Below, piece after piece: positions 1 through 5,250 of a stretch of 5,250 nt of DNA. The stretch's first letter is position 1; every line of letters starts with the position of its first letter. A model generated the notes under the pieces. It saw nothing but the letters and a program-made list of their open reading frames with translations, was not told where the DNA came from and did not search any database. The DNA comes from an uncultured Sphingobacteriaceae bacterium (GTDB taxonomy: Bacteria > Bacteroidota > Bacteroidia > Sphingobacteriales > Sphingobacteriaceae), in NCBI GenBank assembly GCA_937875035.1, contig CALNCF010000144.1, positions 1 to 5,250 on the forward strand. Direction: 5' to 3'. The translations under genes were made by a program, and so were the position numbers.

Positions 1-660
1 CTGAAAAGCTCCAGGATGTCTACACGAGCTTCCGGCTTCAGCTGGCGCTCCACAATATAGTCGAATCCCTCCAGTTCTGGCTGGGCATTTGGGTTGGCCA
101 GGAACACCTGCTTTTCGCGCTCCAACACCTGTAATCCCATATAAGCGCCACCCAGGTCGCCGGTTACGCAGAGAAGGTCATTCACCGCTGCGCCGCTGCG
201 GTATGCAATCTGTGCTTCGTCCGCATAGCCTATGCTGGTTACACTGATCACCAGGCCTTGTTGTGAAGAGCTGGTGTCGCCGCCCATAGCGTTCGCAGGC
301 GATCATCATCCCGCTGTACAGCTCTTCCACGGCTTCCAGTGAAAAGCGGCTGGAGATACCGATAGAAACGGTTACCTGCACCGGGCGCGCATTCATTGCA
401 CAAATATCAGAGAGATTCACCATAATGGCCTTATACCCCAGGTGACGAAGAGGCACATAAGCCAGGTCAAAATGAACATGCTCCAGCAGGAGATCGGTAG
501 ACACCAGCATTTTTTTACCCAGGGAATCCAGCACTGCCGCGTCATCACCAATACCCTTCAGGCTGTGCTCACTTTTCAGACTGATATTTTTGGTAAGGTG
601 GTCTATCAATCCAAATTCTCCTAACTGAGCGATTTCCGTTCTTTCCGAATTTTCAAACAT
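1..660 (-). pseudogene. thiL: Thiamine-monophosphate kinase ThiL, frame-broken and cut by left edge
   Basis: ThiL phosphorylates thiamine monophosphate to thiamine pyrophosphate in the cytoplasm, the last step of cofactor synthesis. The N-terminal part (660 down to 286, 125 codons) shows GEFGLIDHL at 14-22, GIGDDAAV at 36-43, STD at 54-56 and NLSD at 82-85, the family's nucleotide and Mg-binding motifs. After ACERY the reading frame shifts. Past one leftover base at 285, codons from 284 to 3 resume a normal ThiL: GGDTSSS, GLVISVTSIG, VTGDLGGAYMG and RQLKPEAR. The family usually has about five residues between this Tyr and GGDT (as in YNVDIIGGDT), so about 14 bases appear to be missing. Without correction the protein ends at 178. 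About 224 of roughly 345 residues fall in the window; the rest lies beyond the left edge. I chose the ATG at 660 because MFENSERTEI matches the usual N-terminus in this phylum; an in-frame ATG at 702 adds 14 unlikely residues. It lies 79 bases downstream of nadB on the same strand. Identity is sure; whether the break is real or an assembly error is open. Confidence 0.85.
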
Positions 661-739
661 AATGATCGTATTGTGATGAATATTTACTGCAAAAATGCGC
701 ATTTGCAGCCGTTCTTTTCTTACTAATTTAATACCTGTA
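661..739 (-). other. nadB-thiL spacer with a small hairpin
   Basis: This 79-base gap separates the nadB stop from the preferred thiL start. It contains a perfect 7-bp inverted repeat, CTGCAAA at 687-693 and TTTGCAG at 702-708, around an 8-base loop that contains TGCGCA. On the minus strand no T-run follows the stem, so it is not a standard rho-independent terminator. I saw no TAnnTTTG promoter motif on the minus strand. Read-through from nadB into thiL is therefore plausible but not shown. Confidence 0.4.
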
Positions 740-2329
740 TTAAAATACGGTGTCTTCCGGTTTTCCCGTCATTTTTTCCGGGTGATCGGTGGTATAATGC
801 AAGCCCCTGCTTTCTTTGCGCATCATCGCCGACTTAATAACGATATAAGAAACCTGGATCAGGTTACGCAGCTCGCAAAGCTTCACCGAGAGCTTTGTTT
901 TCTTATAGAAATCTTCGGTTTCCTTATATAAGAGCTCCAATCTGCGCATAGCGCGTTCCAGGCGGAAATCCGAACGCACAATACCCACATAATCATTCAT
1001 CATACGTTGCATTTCGCGCAGGTTATGCGTTACGAGGATATCCTCGTCAGATTGTTCAATACCAAACTCGTTCCAGGCAGGCACATCCTCATTATACGAA
1101 ATCGAATCATAGATGCTGATCGCCGATTCGTAGCTGCGGTGTGCAAACACCAGGGCTTCCAGCAGGGAATTAGAGGCCAGCCGGTTGGCGCCATGCAGAC
1201 CCGTAGAAGCGCATTCCCCGCAGGCATACAGCTGCTTTATAGATGATCTTCCATAAGTATCTACCATAATTCCTCCGCACATATAATGTGCGGCTGGCAC
1301 TACGGGGATCATATCCTTGGTCATGTCGATGCCAATGCTCAGGCACTTGGCATATATATTAGGGAAATGCTTCAGCAATTCGGCCTGGGGCTGATGCCTG
1401 ATATCCAGGTACACAAAGTCATCTCCCGATTTTTTCATCTCCGAATCAATGGCCCTTGCCACGATATCCCGGGGAGCTAATGACTTGCGGCTATCGTACA
1501 GGTGCATGAACTCTTCCCCTTTTTGTGTCTTCAGTATTCCTCCGAATCCGCGCACCGCTTCGGAGATCAGGAAGCACGGATATTCTCCGGGGTTGTACAA
1601 GGCTGTAGGATGGAACTGGATAAACTCCATGTTTCTTACCTTGCCCTTGGCCCGGTATACCATGGCAACCCCATCGCCGGTGGCAATAACCGGGTTGGTA
1701 GTAGCGCTGTACACATGGCCGGCGCCGCCGCTGGCCATCACCGTGATCTTCGAGAGGATCTTCTCCACTTTTCCGGTGTTGGTATTCAGTGCATAAATGC
1801 CAAAACAATTCACATCGGGTGTGGATTTCTTTACTTCTTTTCCTAAATGATGCTCTGTAATGATCTCTACGGCCAGGTAGTGTGTTAATATCTCTATGTT
1901 GGGGTTCTTGTGGATTTCCTGCAGCAGGGTCTTCTCGATCTCGAAGCCGGTAATATCTTTATAATGCAGCACCCGGTGCTCAGAGTGCCCCCCTTCACGT
2001 GCCAAGTCGTAAGTTCCCTGCTCATTTTTGTCAAAATTGGTTCCATAGGCCACGATCTCGCGGATACGGTCGGGCCCTTCCTTTACAACCAGCTCTACCA
2101 CTTCCGGATCACAAAGACCATCTCCGGCATCAAGGGTATCGTCAATATGCTTTTCATAGGAGTCTGATTTATCGACGACTACAGCCACTCCACCCTGGGC
2201 ATATTTGGTATTCGATTCATCTTCGTTCGACTTGGTTACAATACATACCCGTCCGTGCTTTGCCGCTTTCAGCGCGAAGCTAAGCCCGGCAATACCCGAG
2301 CCTATGACCAAAAAATCTACTTTTTTCAT
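740..2329 (-). CDS. nadB: L-aspartate oxidase NadB
   Basis: NadB is a cytoplasmic FAD flavoenzyme that oxidises L-aspartate to iminoaspartate, using oxygen or fumarate, as the first step of de novo NAD synthesis. The 529-residue protein is close to the usual length (E. coli 540). It begins with the dinucleotide-binding GSGIAGL at 10-16. KYAQGGVAV follows at 42-50 and REGGHSEHR at 111-119. E112, H240 (in QFHPT), R287 (in APRD) and H348 (in AAHY) match E. coli E121, H244, R290 and H351 by motif and spacing. Next come the flavin-binding CGECASTGLHGANRLASNS (370-388) and a C-terminal helical domain ending with ESRGLHYTTDHP. These features separate it from succinate dehydrogenase flavoprotein subunits. 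The start is fixed, since an in-frame TAA immediately precedes the ATG. It is divergent from nadA, whose product uses the unstable iminoaspartate. The coding sequence is noticeably richer in G+C than nadA. No lesion was seen. Confidence 0.97.
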   Translation of the reverse strand: MKKVDFLVIGSGIAGLSFALKAAKHGRVCIVTKSNEDESNTKYAQGGVAVVVDKSDSYEKHIDDTLDAGDGLCDPEVVELVVKEGPDRIREIVAYGTNFDKNEQGTYDLAREGGHSEHRVLHYKDITGFEIEKTLLQEIHKNPNIEILTHYLAVEIITEHHLGKEVKKSTPDVNCFGIYALNTNTGKVEKILSKITVMASGGAGHVYSATTNPVIATGDGVAMVYRAKGKVRNMEFIQFHPTALYNPGEYPCFLISEAVRGFGGILKTQKGEEFMHLYDSRKSLAPRDIVARAIDSEMKKSGDDFVYLDIRHQPQAELLKHFPNIYAKCLSIGIDMTKDMIPVVPAAHYMCGGIMVDTYGRSSIKQLYACGECASTGLHGANRLASNSLLEALVFAHRSYESAISIYDSISYNEDVPAWNEFGIEQSDEDILVTHNLREMQRMMNDYVGIVRSDFRLERAMRRLELLYKETEDFYKKTKLSVKLCELRNLIQVSYIVIKSAMMRKESRGLHYTTDHPEKMTGKPEDTVF

Positions 2330-2343
2330 TTATCAGCAATCAT
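2326..2343 (-). other. Possible 5-codon leader ORF overlapping the nadB start
   Basis: On the minus strand ATG ATT GCT GAT AAA TGA encodes MIADK. Its TGA overlaps the nadB ATG as ATGA, the arrangement typical of translational coupling. A purine-rich AGGAAGG ends three bases before this ATG, so a ribosome could load here and restart at nadB, which has no such sequence at normal spacing. The family relationship is unknown and the peptide is too short for homology. nadB begins ATGA, so any upstream ATG in this frame would end at the same TGA; chance is a real alternative. Confidence 0.3.
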
Positions 2344-2346
2344 ATG

Positions 2347-2360
2347 CCTTCCTCAGAAGG
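2347..2360 (-). repeat. Short hairpin in the nadB leader
   Basis: CCTTC and GAAGG form a perfect 5-bp stem around a 4-base loop (TGAG on the minus strand). In a nadB transcript the 3' arm would cover most of the purine-rich AGGAAGG, so folding would hide the only Shine-Dalgarno-like sequence in the leader. It has no T-run, so it is not a terminator. The stem is seen in the sequence; any regulatory role is inferred. Confidence 0.4.
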
Positions 2361-2366
2361 TGAGAA

Positions 2367-2374
2367 CAAATATC
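2367..2374 (-). promoter_or_regulatory. nadB: Weak candidate nadB promoter -7 element
   Basis: On the minus strand GATATTTG matches the Bacteroidota -7 consensus TAnnTTTG at all fixed positions except the first. It lies 37 bases upstream of the nadB ATG, giving a plausible short leader. No TTG -33 element is seen at the expected distance, so support is weak. Confidence 0.2.
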
Positions 2375-2416
2375 TGCTTATTGGGTTTCACTCGTCTTAA
2401 AAACATGTATAAAAGA

Positions 2417-2425
2417 TGTGGATAA
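2417..2425 (-). promoter_or_regulatory. DnaA-box-like 9-mer
   Basis: TGTGGATAA on the plus strand is TTATCCACA on the minus strand, an exact match to the classical high-affinity DnaA box. A one-mismatch copy, ATATCCACA, lies at 2528-2536, and AT-rich DNA follows from about 2580. One perfect 9-mer can occur by chance. It could equally be a DnaA-responsive regulatory site. Confidence 0.3.
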
Positions 2426-2624
2426 CCCTGTTTTCAGTGTTGGTTGTTTAGCTACAACTTTACTGGCGCCGGATTTTACAGGAGTTGTCCAGTAGTTATA
2501 CATCCGGATATCCCGGTTATCACCATCATATCCACAAAATTCCAGTCGGTTAGATTTACACATTCTTTCACAAGCGCTTCATCACCCTAAAAAAATAATG
2601 TCCTGTAATTCAAATCAAAGAGAT

Positions 2625-2632
2625 TAATTTTG
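2625..2632 (+). promoter_or_regulatory. nadA: Candidate nadA promoter -7 element
   Basis: TAATTTTG matches the Bacteroidota sigma-A -7 consensus TAnnTTTG exactly. No good TTG is present about 19 bases upstream; the nearest is CTG at 2603-2605. Transcription starting near 2640 would give nadA a leader of about 150 bases, which would include the inverted repeats at 2713-2760. Confidence 0.35.
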
Positions 2633-2652
2633 TGTTAATACATTGTTAACAA
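2632..2652. promoter_or_regulatory. Tandem TTAA-centred dyads, candidate operator
   Basis: TTGTTAACAA at 2643-2652 is a perfect 10-bp palindrome. Just before it GTGTTAATAC (2632-2641) is a near-palindrome with one mismatched pair. Their centres are 11 bases apart, about one helical turn, and TGTTAA repeats in both (2633-2638 and 2644-2649), with a third copy at 2763-2768. They sit at and just after the candidate nadA -7 element, where a repressor would act. The regulator is not identifiable from the sequence. Simple AT-rich repetition is the alternative. Confidence 0.35.
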
Positions 2653-2712
2653 GTTTTTATAACACGGATTACAATAGGCGGAAAAACATTTTATCAACGA
2701 ATTCCACACACT

Positions 2713-2760
2713 AATCATCATCATAAATTATATAATTTAATTAAATGATGATTTTATGAT
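2713..2760. repeat. Nested inverted repeats upstream of nadA
   Basis: AATCATCAT (2713-2721) is the perfect inverse of ATGATGATT (2745-2753). ATCATAAA (2720-2727) is the perfect inverse of TTTATGAT (2753-2760), so two alternative stems compete for neighbouring bases. Between the arms, AAATTATATAATTT (2725-2738) is a 14-bp perfect palindrome. The stems are nearly all A-T and so weak as RNA. The block ends 30 bases before the nadA ATG and could be an operator or easily melted DNA. Confidence 0.4.
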
Positions 2761-2794
2761 TCTGTTAAAAATCCCCATTTTTGAATCGAAATGA
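2756..2794 (+). other. Possible 12-codon leader ORF overlapping the nadA start
   Basis: An ATG at 2756 opens a frame encoding MILLKIPIFESK. Its TGA (2792-2794) overlaps the nadA ATG as ATGA, the same arrangement as before nadB. No ribosome-binding-like sequence is obvious before it, and the peptide matches no leader family I know. nadA starts ATGA, so the shared stop is guaranteed for any upstream ATG in this frame; only the upstream ATG with no intervening stop needs explaining. Confidence 0.25.
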
Positions 2795-3795
2795 ACACAC
2801 CAGAAGCCGCAGAAAAAAAATTATTACAGAATGGTTTTCTTGACCTGGATATTGATCCTACTTTAGATCTGTTTGAAGAGATCAATAAGCTAAAGAAAGA
2901 AAAAAATGCTGTTGTGCTTGCTCATTATTACCAGGAACCGGATATCCAGGATATTGCCGATTATATTGGCGACAGCCTTGGCTTATCACAACAGGCAGCA
3001 AAAACAGATGCTGATGTAATCGTTTTTGCAGGTGTTCATTTCATGGCTGAAACAGCCAAGATACTTTCACCTGGTAAAAAAGTATTGCTTCCTGATTTGA
3101 AAGCGGGATGCTCTTTGGCAGATGCTTGTCCACCGGATATTTTCGCTAAATTTAAAGAAAAGTACCCGGATCATATTGTGATCACGTATGTGAATTGTTC
3201 TGCGGGAATCAAGGCTTTGAGCGATATTGTGTGTACTTCTACTAATGCTGTTCAGATCGTTGACAGTTTACCAGCAGATCAGAAAATTATTTTTGCACCG
3301 GATAAAAACCTGGGTGCCTATATCAATAAAAAATCAGGCAGGGATATGGTTTTATGGGATGGAGCCTGCATGGTACACGAGATTTTTTCACGTGAAAAAA
3401 TTACGAAACTAAAAGAGCGTCATCCGAATGCTTTGCTCATCGCTCATCCTGAATGTGAAACAGCTGTGCTCGATATGGCTGATTATATCGGGTCGACTAC
3501 AGGTTTGTTAAACTTTACTATTAATAACCAGAATAAAGAATTTATTGTAGCTACGGAGTCAGGTATTATTCACCAGATGGTAAAGAGTAATCCTGATAAG
3601 GTTTTTATACCTGCGCCTCCGAATAATCATTGTGCCTGCAATGATTGTCCTCATATGAAGCTGAATACGCTTGAGAAATTGTATTTGTGTATGAAATATG
3701 ATCTTCCGGAAGTGACGCTGGATAAGGAATTAATAGAAAAAGCACGACTTCCTATTGAACGAATGCTTGAAATTTCTGCAAAATTAGGTTTATAA
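2791..3795 (+). CDS. nadA: Quinolinate synthase NadA
   Basis: NadA condenses iminoaspartate from NadB with dihydroxyacetone phosphate to form quinolinate, using an oxygen-sensitive [4Fe-4S] cluster in the cytoplasm. The 334-residue protein has the usual bacterial length. It shows AHYYQEPDIQDIADYIGDS at 44-62, the conserved substrate-binding start of the first domain. FAGVHFMAETAKIL follows at 79-92, then LPDLKAGCSLADAC at 100-113, YVNCSA at 133-138, TST at 149-151, WDGACMVHE at 189-197, HPEC at 219-222, TGLL at 237-240, ATESGI at 254-259 and CNDCPHMK at 283-290. The three cluster ligands are most likely C107, C193 and C286, one from each pseudo-repeat domain. C281 and C283 give a cysteine-rich stretch before the last ligand. 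The ATG is fixed by an in-frame TGA 9 bases upstream (2782-2784). No Shine-Dalgarno sequence is visible, as is usual in Bacteroidota. It is divergent from nadB and separated by one base from the next gene. Confidence 0.97.
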   Translation: MNTPEAAEKKLLQNGFLDLDIDPTLDLFEEINKLKKEKNAVVLAHYYQEPDIQDIADYIGDSLGLSQQAAKTDADVIVFAGVHFMAETAKILSPGKKVLLPDLKAGCSLADACPPDIFAKFKEKYPDHIVITYVNCSAGIKALSDIVCTSTNAVQIVDSLPADQKIIFAPDKNLGAYINKKSGRDMVLWDGACMVHEIFSREKITKLKERHPNALLIAHPECETAVLDMADYIGSTTGLLNFTINNQNKEFIVATESGIIHQMVKSNPDKVFIPAPPNNHCACNDCPHMKLNTLEKLYLCMKYDLPEVTLDKELIEKARLPIERMLEISAKLGL

Positions 3796-3796
3796 G

Positions 3797-4306
3797 ATGG
3801 CTACGATTCTTCCAGTTAAAGGTATCAGCCCGGAAATCCCGGAGAACTGTTTTATTGCTCCTAACGCGACGATAGTTGGAGATGTGGTGATGGGTGAACG
3901 CTGCAGTGTATGGTTCAACGCGGTGATCCGTGGCGATGTTCATTCAATACGGATCGGTTACGATACAAATATACAGGATGGAGCTGTTGTTCATTGTACG
4001 TATCAGAAGGCGGCAACGATTATTGGTAACCGTGTTTCCATCGGTCATAATGCCCTGGTACATGGCTGCACTTTAAAGGATCATGTTTTGATCGGGATGG
4101 GTGCTATCGTTATGGATCATGCGGTAGTGAATGAATTCTGCATTATAGCTGCGGGTAGCATTATCCTGGAAAACATCATATGTGAAAGTGGTTTCCTGTA
4201 TGCAGGCGTTCCGGCCAGGAAGATCAAACCGCTTACGGAAGAACAAACAGAACTGCTTAAAAAACTTCCTGACAATTATATTATGTATTCAGGCTGGTTC
4301 GAATAA
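3797..4306 (+). CDS. Gamma-class carbonic-anhydrase-like hexapeptide-repeat protein
   Basis: This 169-residue protein belongs to the left-handed beta-helix family that includes Cam, YrdA, PaaY and CaiE. Imperfect hexapeptide repeats run from about residue 18 to 125 (IAPNAT, IVGDVV, RIGYDT, IIGNRV, SIGHNA, VLIGMG), and a C-terminal helical tail starts after GVPARKI. RGD at 45-47 and QDG at 60-62 match conserved active-site and structural positions. H66, H84 and H89 have the H-x17-H-x4-H spacing of the zinc ligands in the YrdA/CamH branch. Members of the family form trimers with metal sites at subunit interfaces. Reversible CO2 hydration is possible, but many relatives have no proven carbonic anhydrase activity and some act on acyl-CoA thioesters, so the reaction is uncertain. 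The ATG lies one base after the nadA stop, implying one transcript and probably coupled translation. A functional link to NAD synthesis is not evident. The gene ends tail to tail with the next gene. Confidence 0.92.
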   Translation: MATILPVKGISPEIPENCFIAPNATIVGDVVMGERCSVWFNAVIRGDVHSIRIGYDTNIQDGAVVHCTYQKAATIIGNRVSIGHNALVHGCTLKDHVLIGMGAIVMDHAVVNEFCIIAAGSIILENIICESGFLYAGVPARKIKPLTEEQTELLKKLPDNYIMYSGWFE

Positions 4307-4307
4307 T

Positions 4308-5250
4308 TTACTGATCGAATTTGTATTCGAGCTCCATATCCCAGTTGGCTCTCATATTTATTTCTGAAGGATAATAGTAGATCATTTCCGCCCGTAATTT
4401 TTTCTGGTAATTACCGGTATCCCATTTACCGTTTTTATTATTGTCTTTGATGATCTTTATCCTGTATGACCCCGGGTTTAACAATTCGTATTTCTTTTTT
4501 GATGAACCGGTAAAAATATCTTCCGAAATTAATTGATCACCGGGTCCGAGCAGCTGCATAATGTATTGCTGATCTTTCTGACCTTCGAGCTTCAGATCCA
4601 TGCTCCCGAAGTTTTCTATATTGCTTTCCGAAAATCTTAGTTTCAGGGAATTATGTTTTCTGCCTGTTATTTCCTGTATCGTATTTTCAGGGATATATAA
4701 TTCATATTTTTTTTCAGGCTGTAGGGTATAGTTTAGGGTGATGTAATTTGCATTCGCTGAATGGCTGAAAATGCTATCTGTATTCAGTTTCACGGAATCT
4801 TCCATAAAAATAATACTGTCGGAATAGGTTATTTTTTTGATTGGAAATTCTGTACTGATAGATAATTGTTTACCGGGTTTCAATCCGCCATTGCTTAAGT
4901 TTGAGCTCAGGCTGAATGTGCTGTTCAATTGTGCTTTTTTTGTTTTATCACGTCTTATTAAAACAGTATCACTTTTTAGATCCGATCTCACTTCTATTTT
5001 CAGGCTGTCTGTATTTTCTGGTAAATAGAAAAATGCAGTATCGAGTGTTTTACTGGTTTCTGAAATTACAGAATCATTAAAGTTCTCGGGGAAAATAACC
5101 TGGTATTTTACATCTGTTGCAGGCTTATTAAAAACAAGAAATGCTTTATGATCAGTATATTTTTTATCAATGATTCTGAACAGGTCCGGGACTTCTTTAA
5201 AGATGTATATTTTACCTATATCTATATTCGAATCGAGATGCAGCTCGGCA
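4308..5250 (-). CDS. C-terminal part of a Bacteroidota Ig-like (BIG_5-type) surface protein
   Basis: The frame is open from the right edge to a TAA at 4308-4310, giving 313 visible residues, all from the C-terminal half; the start lies outside the window. A GTG at 4989-4991 is only an internal codon, since the same frame continues upstream without a stop through motifs such as VIFPENFND and TAFFYLPENTDSLKIEV. The protein is rich in beta-strand, Ser, Asn and Asp. It resembles secreted Bacteroidota Ig-like proteins of about 500-600 residues with SbsA-type Ig domains, which usually start with a lipoprotein signal; that part is not visible here. A region near visible residues 115-206 (SLSSNLSNGGLKPGKQ to LKLRFSE) fits the BIG_5 fold. 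The tail (visible residues 215-313) resembles a carboxypeptidase-regulatory-like domain, with the stretch LLNPGSYRIKII and a calcium-loop-like DNNKNGKWD at 269-277, then a YYPSEIN...ANWDMELE ending. Location is probably the periplasm or outer surface. Function is unknown. The family assignment comes from recognition, not a search. Confidence 0.8.
   Translation of the reverse strand, partial: AELHLDSNIDIGKIYIFKEVPDLFRIIDKKYTDHKAFLVFNKPATDVKYQVIFPENFNDSVISETSKTLDTAFFYLPENTDSLKIEVRSDLKSDTVLIRRDKTKKAQLNSTFSLSSNLSNGGLKPGKQLSISTEFPIKKITYSDSIIFMEDSVKLNTDSIFSHSANANYITLNYTLQPEKKYELYIPENTIQEITGRKHNSLKLRFSESNIENFGSMDLKLEGQKDQQYIMQLLGPGDQLISEDIFTGSSKKKYELLNPGSYRIKIIKDNNKNGKWDTGNYQKKLRAEMIYYYPSEINMRANWDMELEYKFDQ

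Larger units (their letters stand above)
2330..2790. other. Divergent nadB/nadA control region
   Basis: These 461 bases separate two head-to-head NAD-synthesis genes and contain no recognisable protein gene. The left part (2330-2575) is of mixed composition. It holds the nadB leader, a DnaA-box-like 9-mer, and weak inverted repeats at 2443-2458 (GTTGT/ACAAC) and 2461-2494 (TACTGG/CCAGTA). The right part (about 2580-2790) is strongly AT-rich and holds a TAnnTTTG motif, TTAA-centred dyads and ATCAT-type inverted repeats just before nadA. A 61-codon minus-strand frame at 2378-2563 shows no known motif and is not called. The region must contain both genes' promoters unless transcription enters from elsewhere. 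Confidence 0.6.

Noticed and set aside
442..624. 60-codon plus-strand ORF opposite thiL
   Set aside because: It is antisense to the conserved ThiL N-terminal motifs and looks like a shadow frame.
661..702. Upstream in-frame ATG at 702 as the thiL start
   Set aside because: The 14 extra residues are not typical of ThiL, whereas MFENSERTEI from 660 matches the usual N-terminus in this phylum.
687..708. Rho-independent terminator between nadB and thiL
   Set aside because: The stem is only 7 bp and mostly A-T in its inner half, and no T-run follows it on the minus strand.
1491..1808. 105-codon minus-strand ORF inside nadB in another frame
   Set aside because: It is an Arg/Gly-rich shadow frame of nadB with no independent support.
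1449..1846. Overlapping plus-strand ORFs of about 115 codons opposite nadB
   Set aside because: They lie antisense to strongly conserved nadB codons and have no domain-like features. Long open antisense frames are common in G+C-richer coding DNA.
2378..2563. 61-codon minus-strand ORF in the intergenic region
   Set aside because: It has no recognisable motif, no ribosome-binding sequence and no family I know. It spans the DnaA-box-like site and dyads, and a frame of this length is expected by chance.
2776..2783. CATTTTTG as a nadA promoter -7 element
   Set aside because: It differs from TAnnTTTG at the first base and ends 7 bases before the ATG, leaving almost no leader.
4989..4991. GTG as the start of the right-edge gene
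   Set aside because: The frame stays open for 86 more codons to the window edge with protein-like sequence, so this is an internal valine codon.

Overview
The window looks like ordinary chromosomal housekeeping DNA from a member of the Bacteroidota, probably the Chitinophagia/Chitinophagaceae. This is inferred from the style of the ThiL, NadB and NadA proteins, from a Bacteroidota-type secreted Ig-like (BIG_5) protein at the right edge, from the lack of Shine-Dalgarno sequences before most starts, and from a TAnnTTTG promoter-type motif. No rRNA, tRNA, CRISPR array, insertion sequence or phage gene was seen.

Layout. The left part (1-2329) is on the minus strand. nadB (L-aspartate oxidase) is transcribed leftward toward thiL (thiamine-monophosphate kinase), which runs off the left edge. 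thiL carries a clear frame break at about position 285, where roughly 14 bases seem to be missing just before the GGDT metal-binding motif. Positions 2330-2790 are a 461-base divergent control region, AT-rich on its right side. It holds candidate operators, a TAnnTTTG motif, one perfect DnaA-box-like 9-mer and several inverted repeats. The right part reads nadA (quinolinate synthase), then after a 1-base gap a gamma-class carbonic-anhydrase-like hexapeptide protein. That gene meets, tail to tail with a 1-base gap, the 3' end of a minus-strand Ig-like surface protein that runs off the right edge.

How the genes work together. NadB oxidises L-aspartate to iminoaspartate. NadA condenses this with dihydroxyacetone phosphate to give quinolinate, the de novo NAD precursor. 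The two genes stand head to head and probably share the 461-base control region; nadC is not in the window. The gamma-CA-like gene is almost certainly co-transcribed with nadA, with no obvious metabolic link.

Most worth a second look: the broken thiL; two tiny upstream ORFs whose stops overlap the starts of nadB and nadA by ATGA; a hairpin before nadB that would hide a purine-rich ribosome-binding-like sequence; and a shift in base composition between the nadB/thiL half and the nadA half. No previously undescribed multi-gene system is evident.
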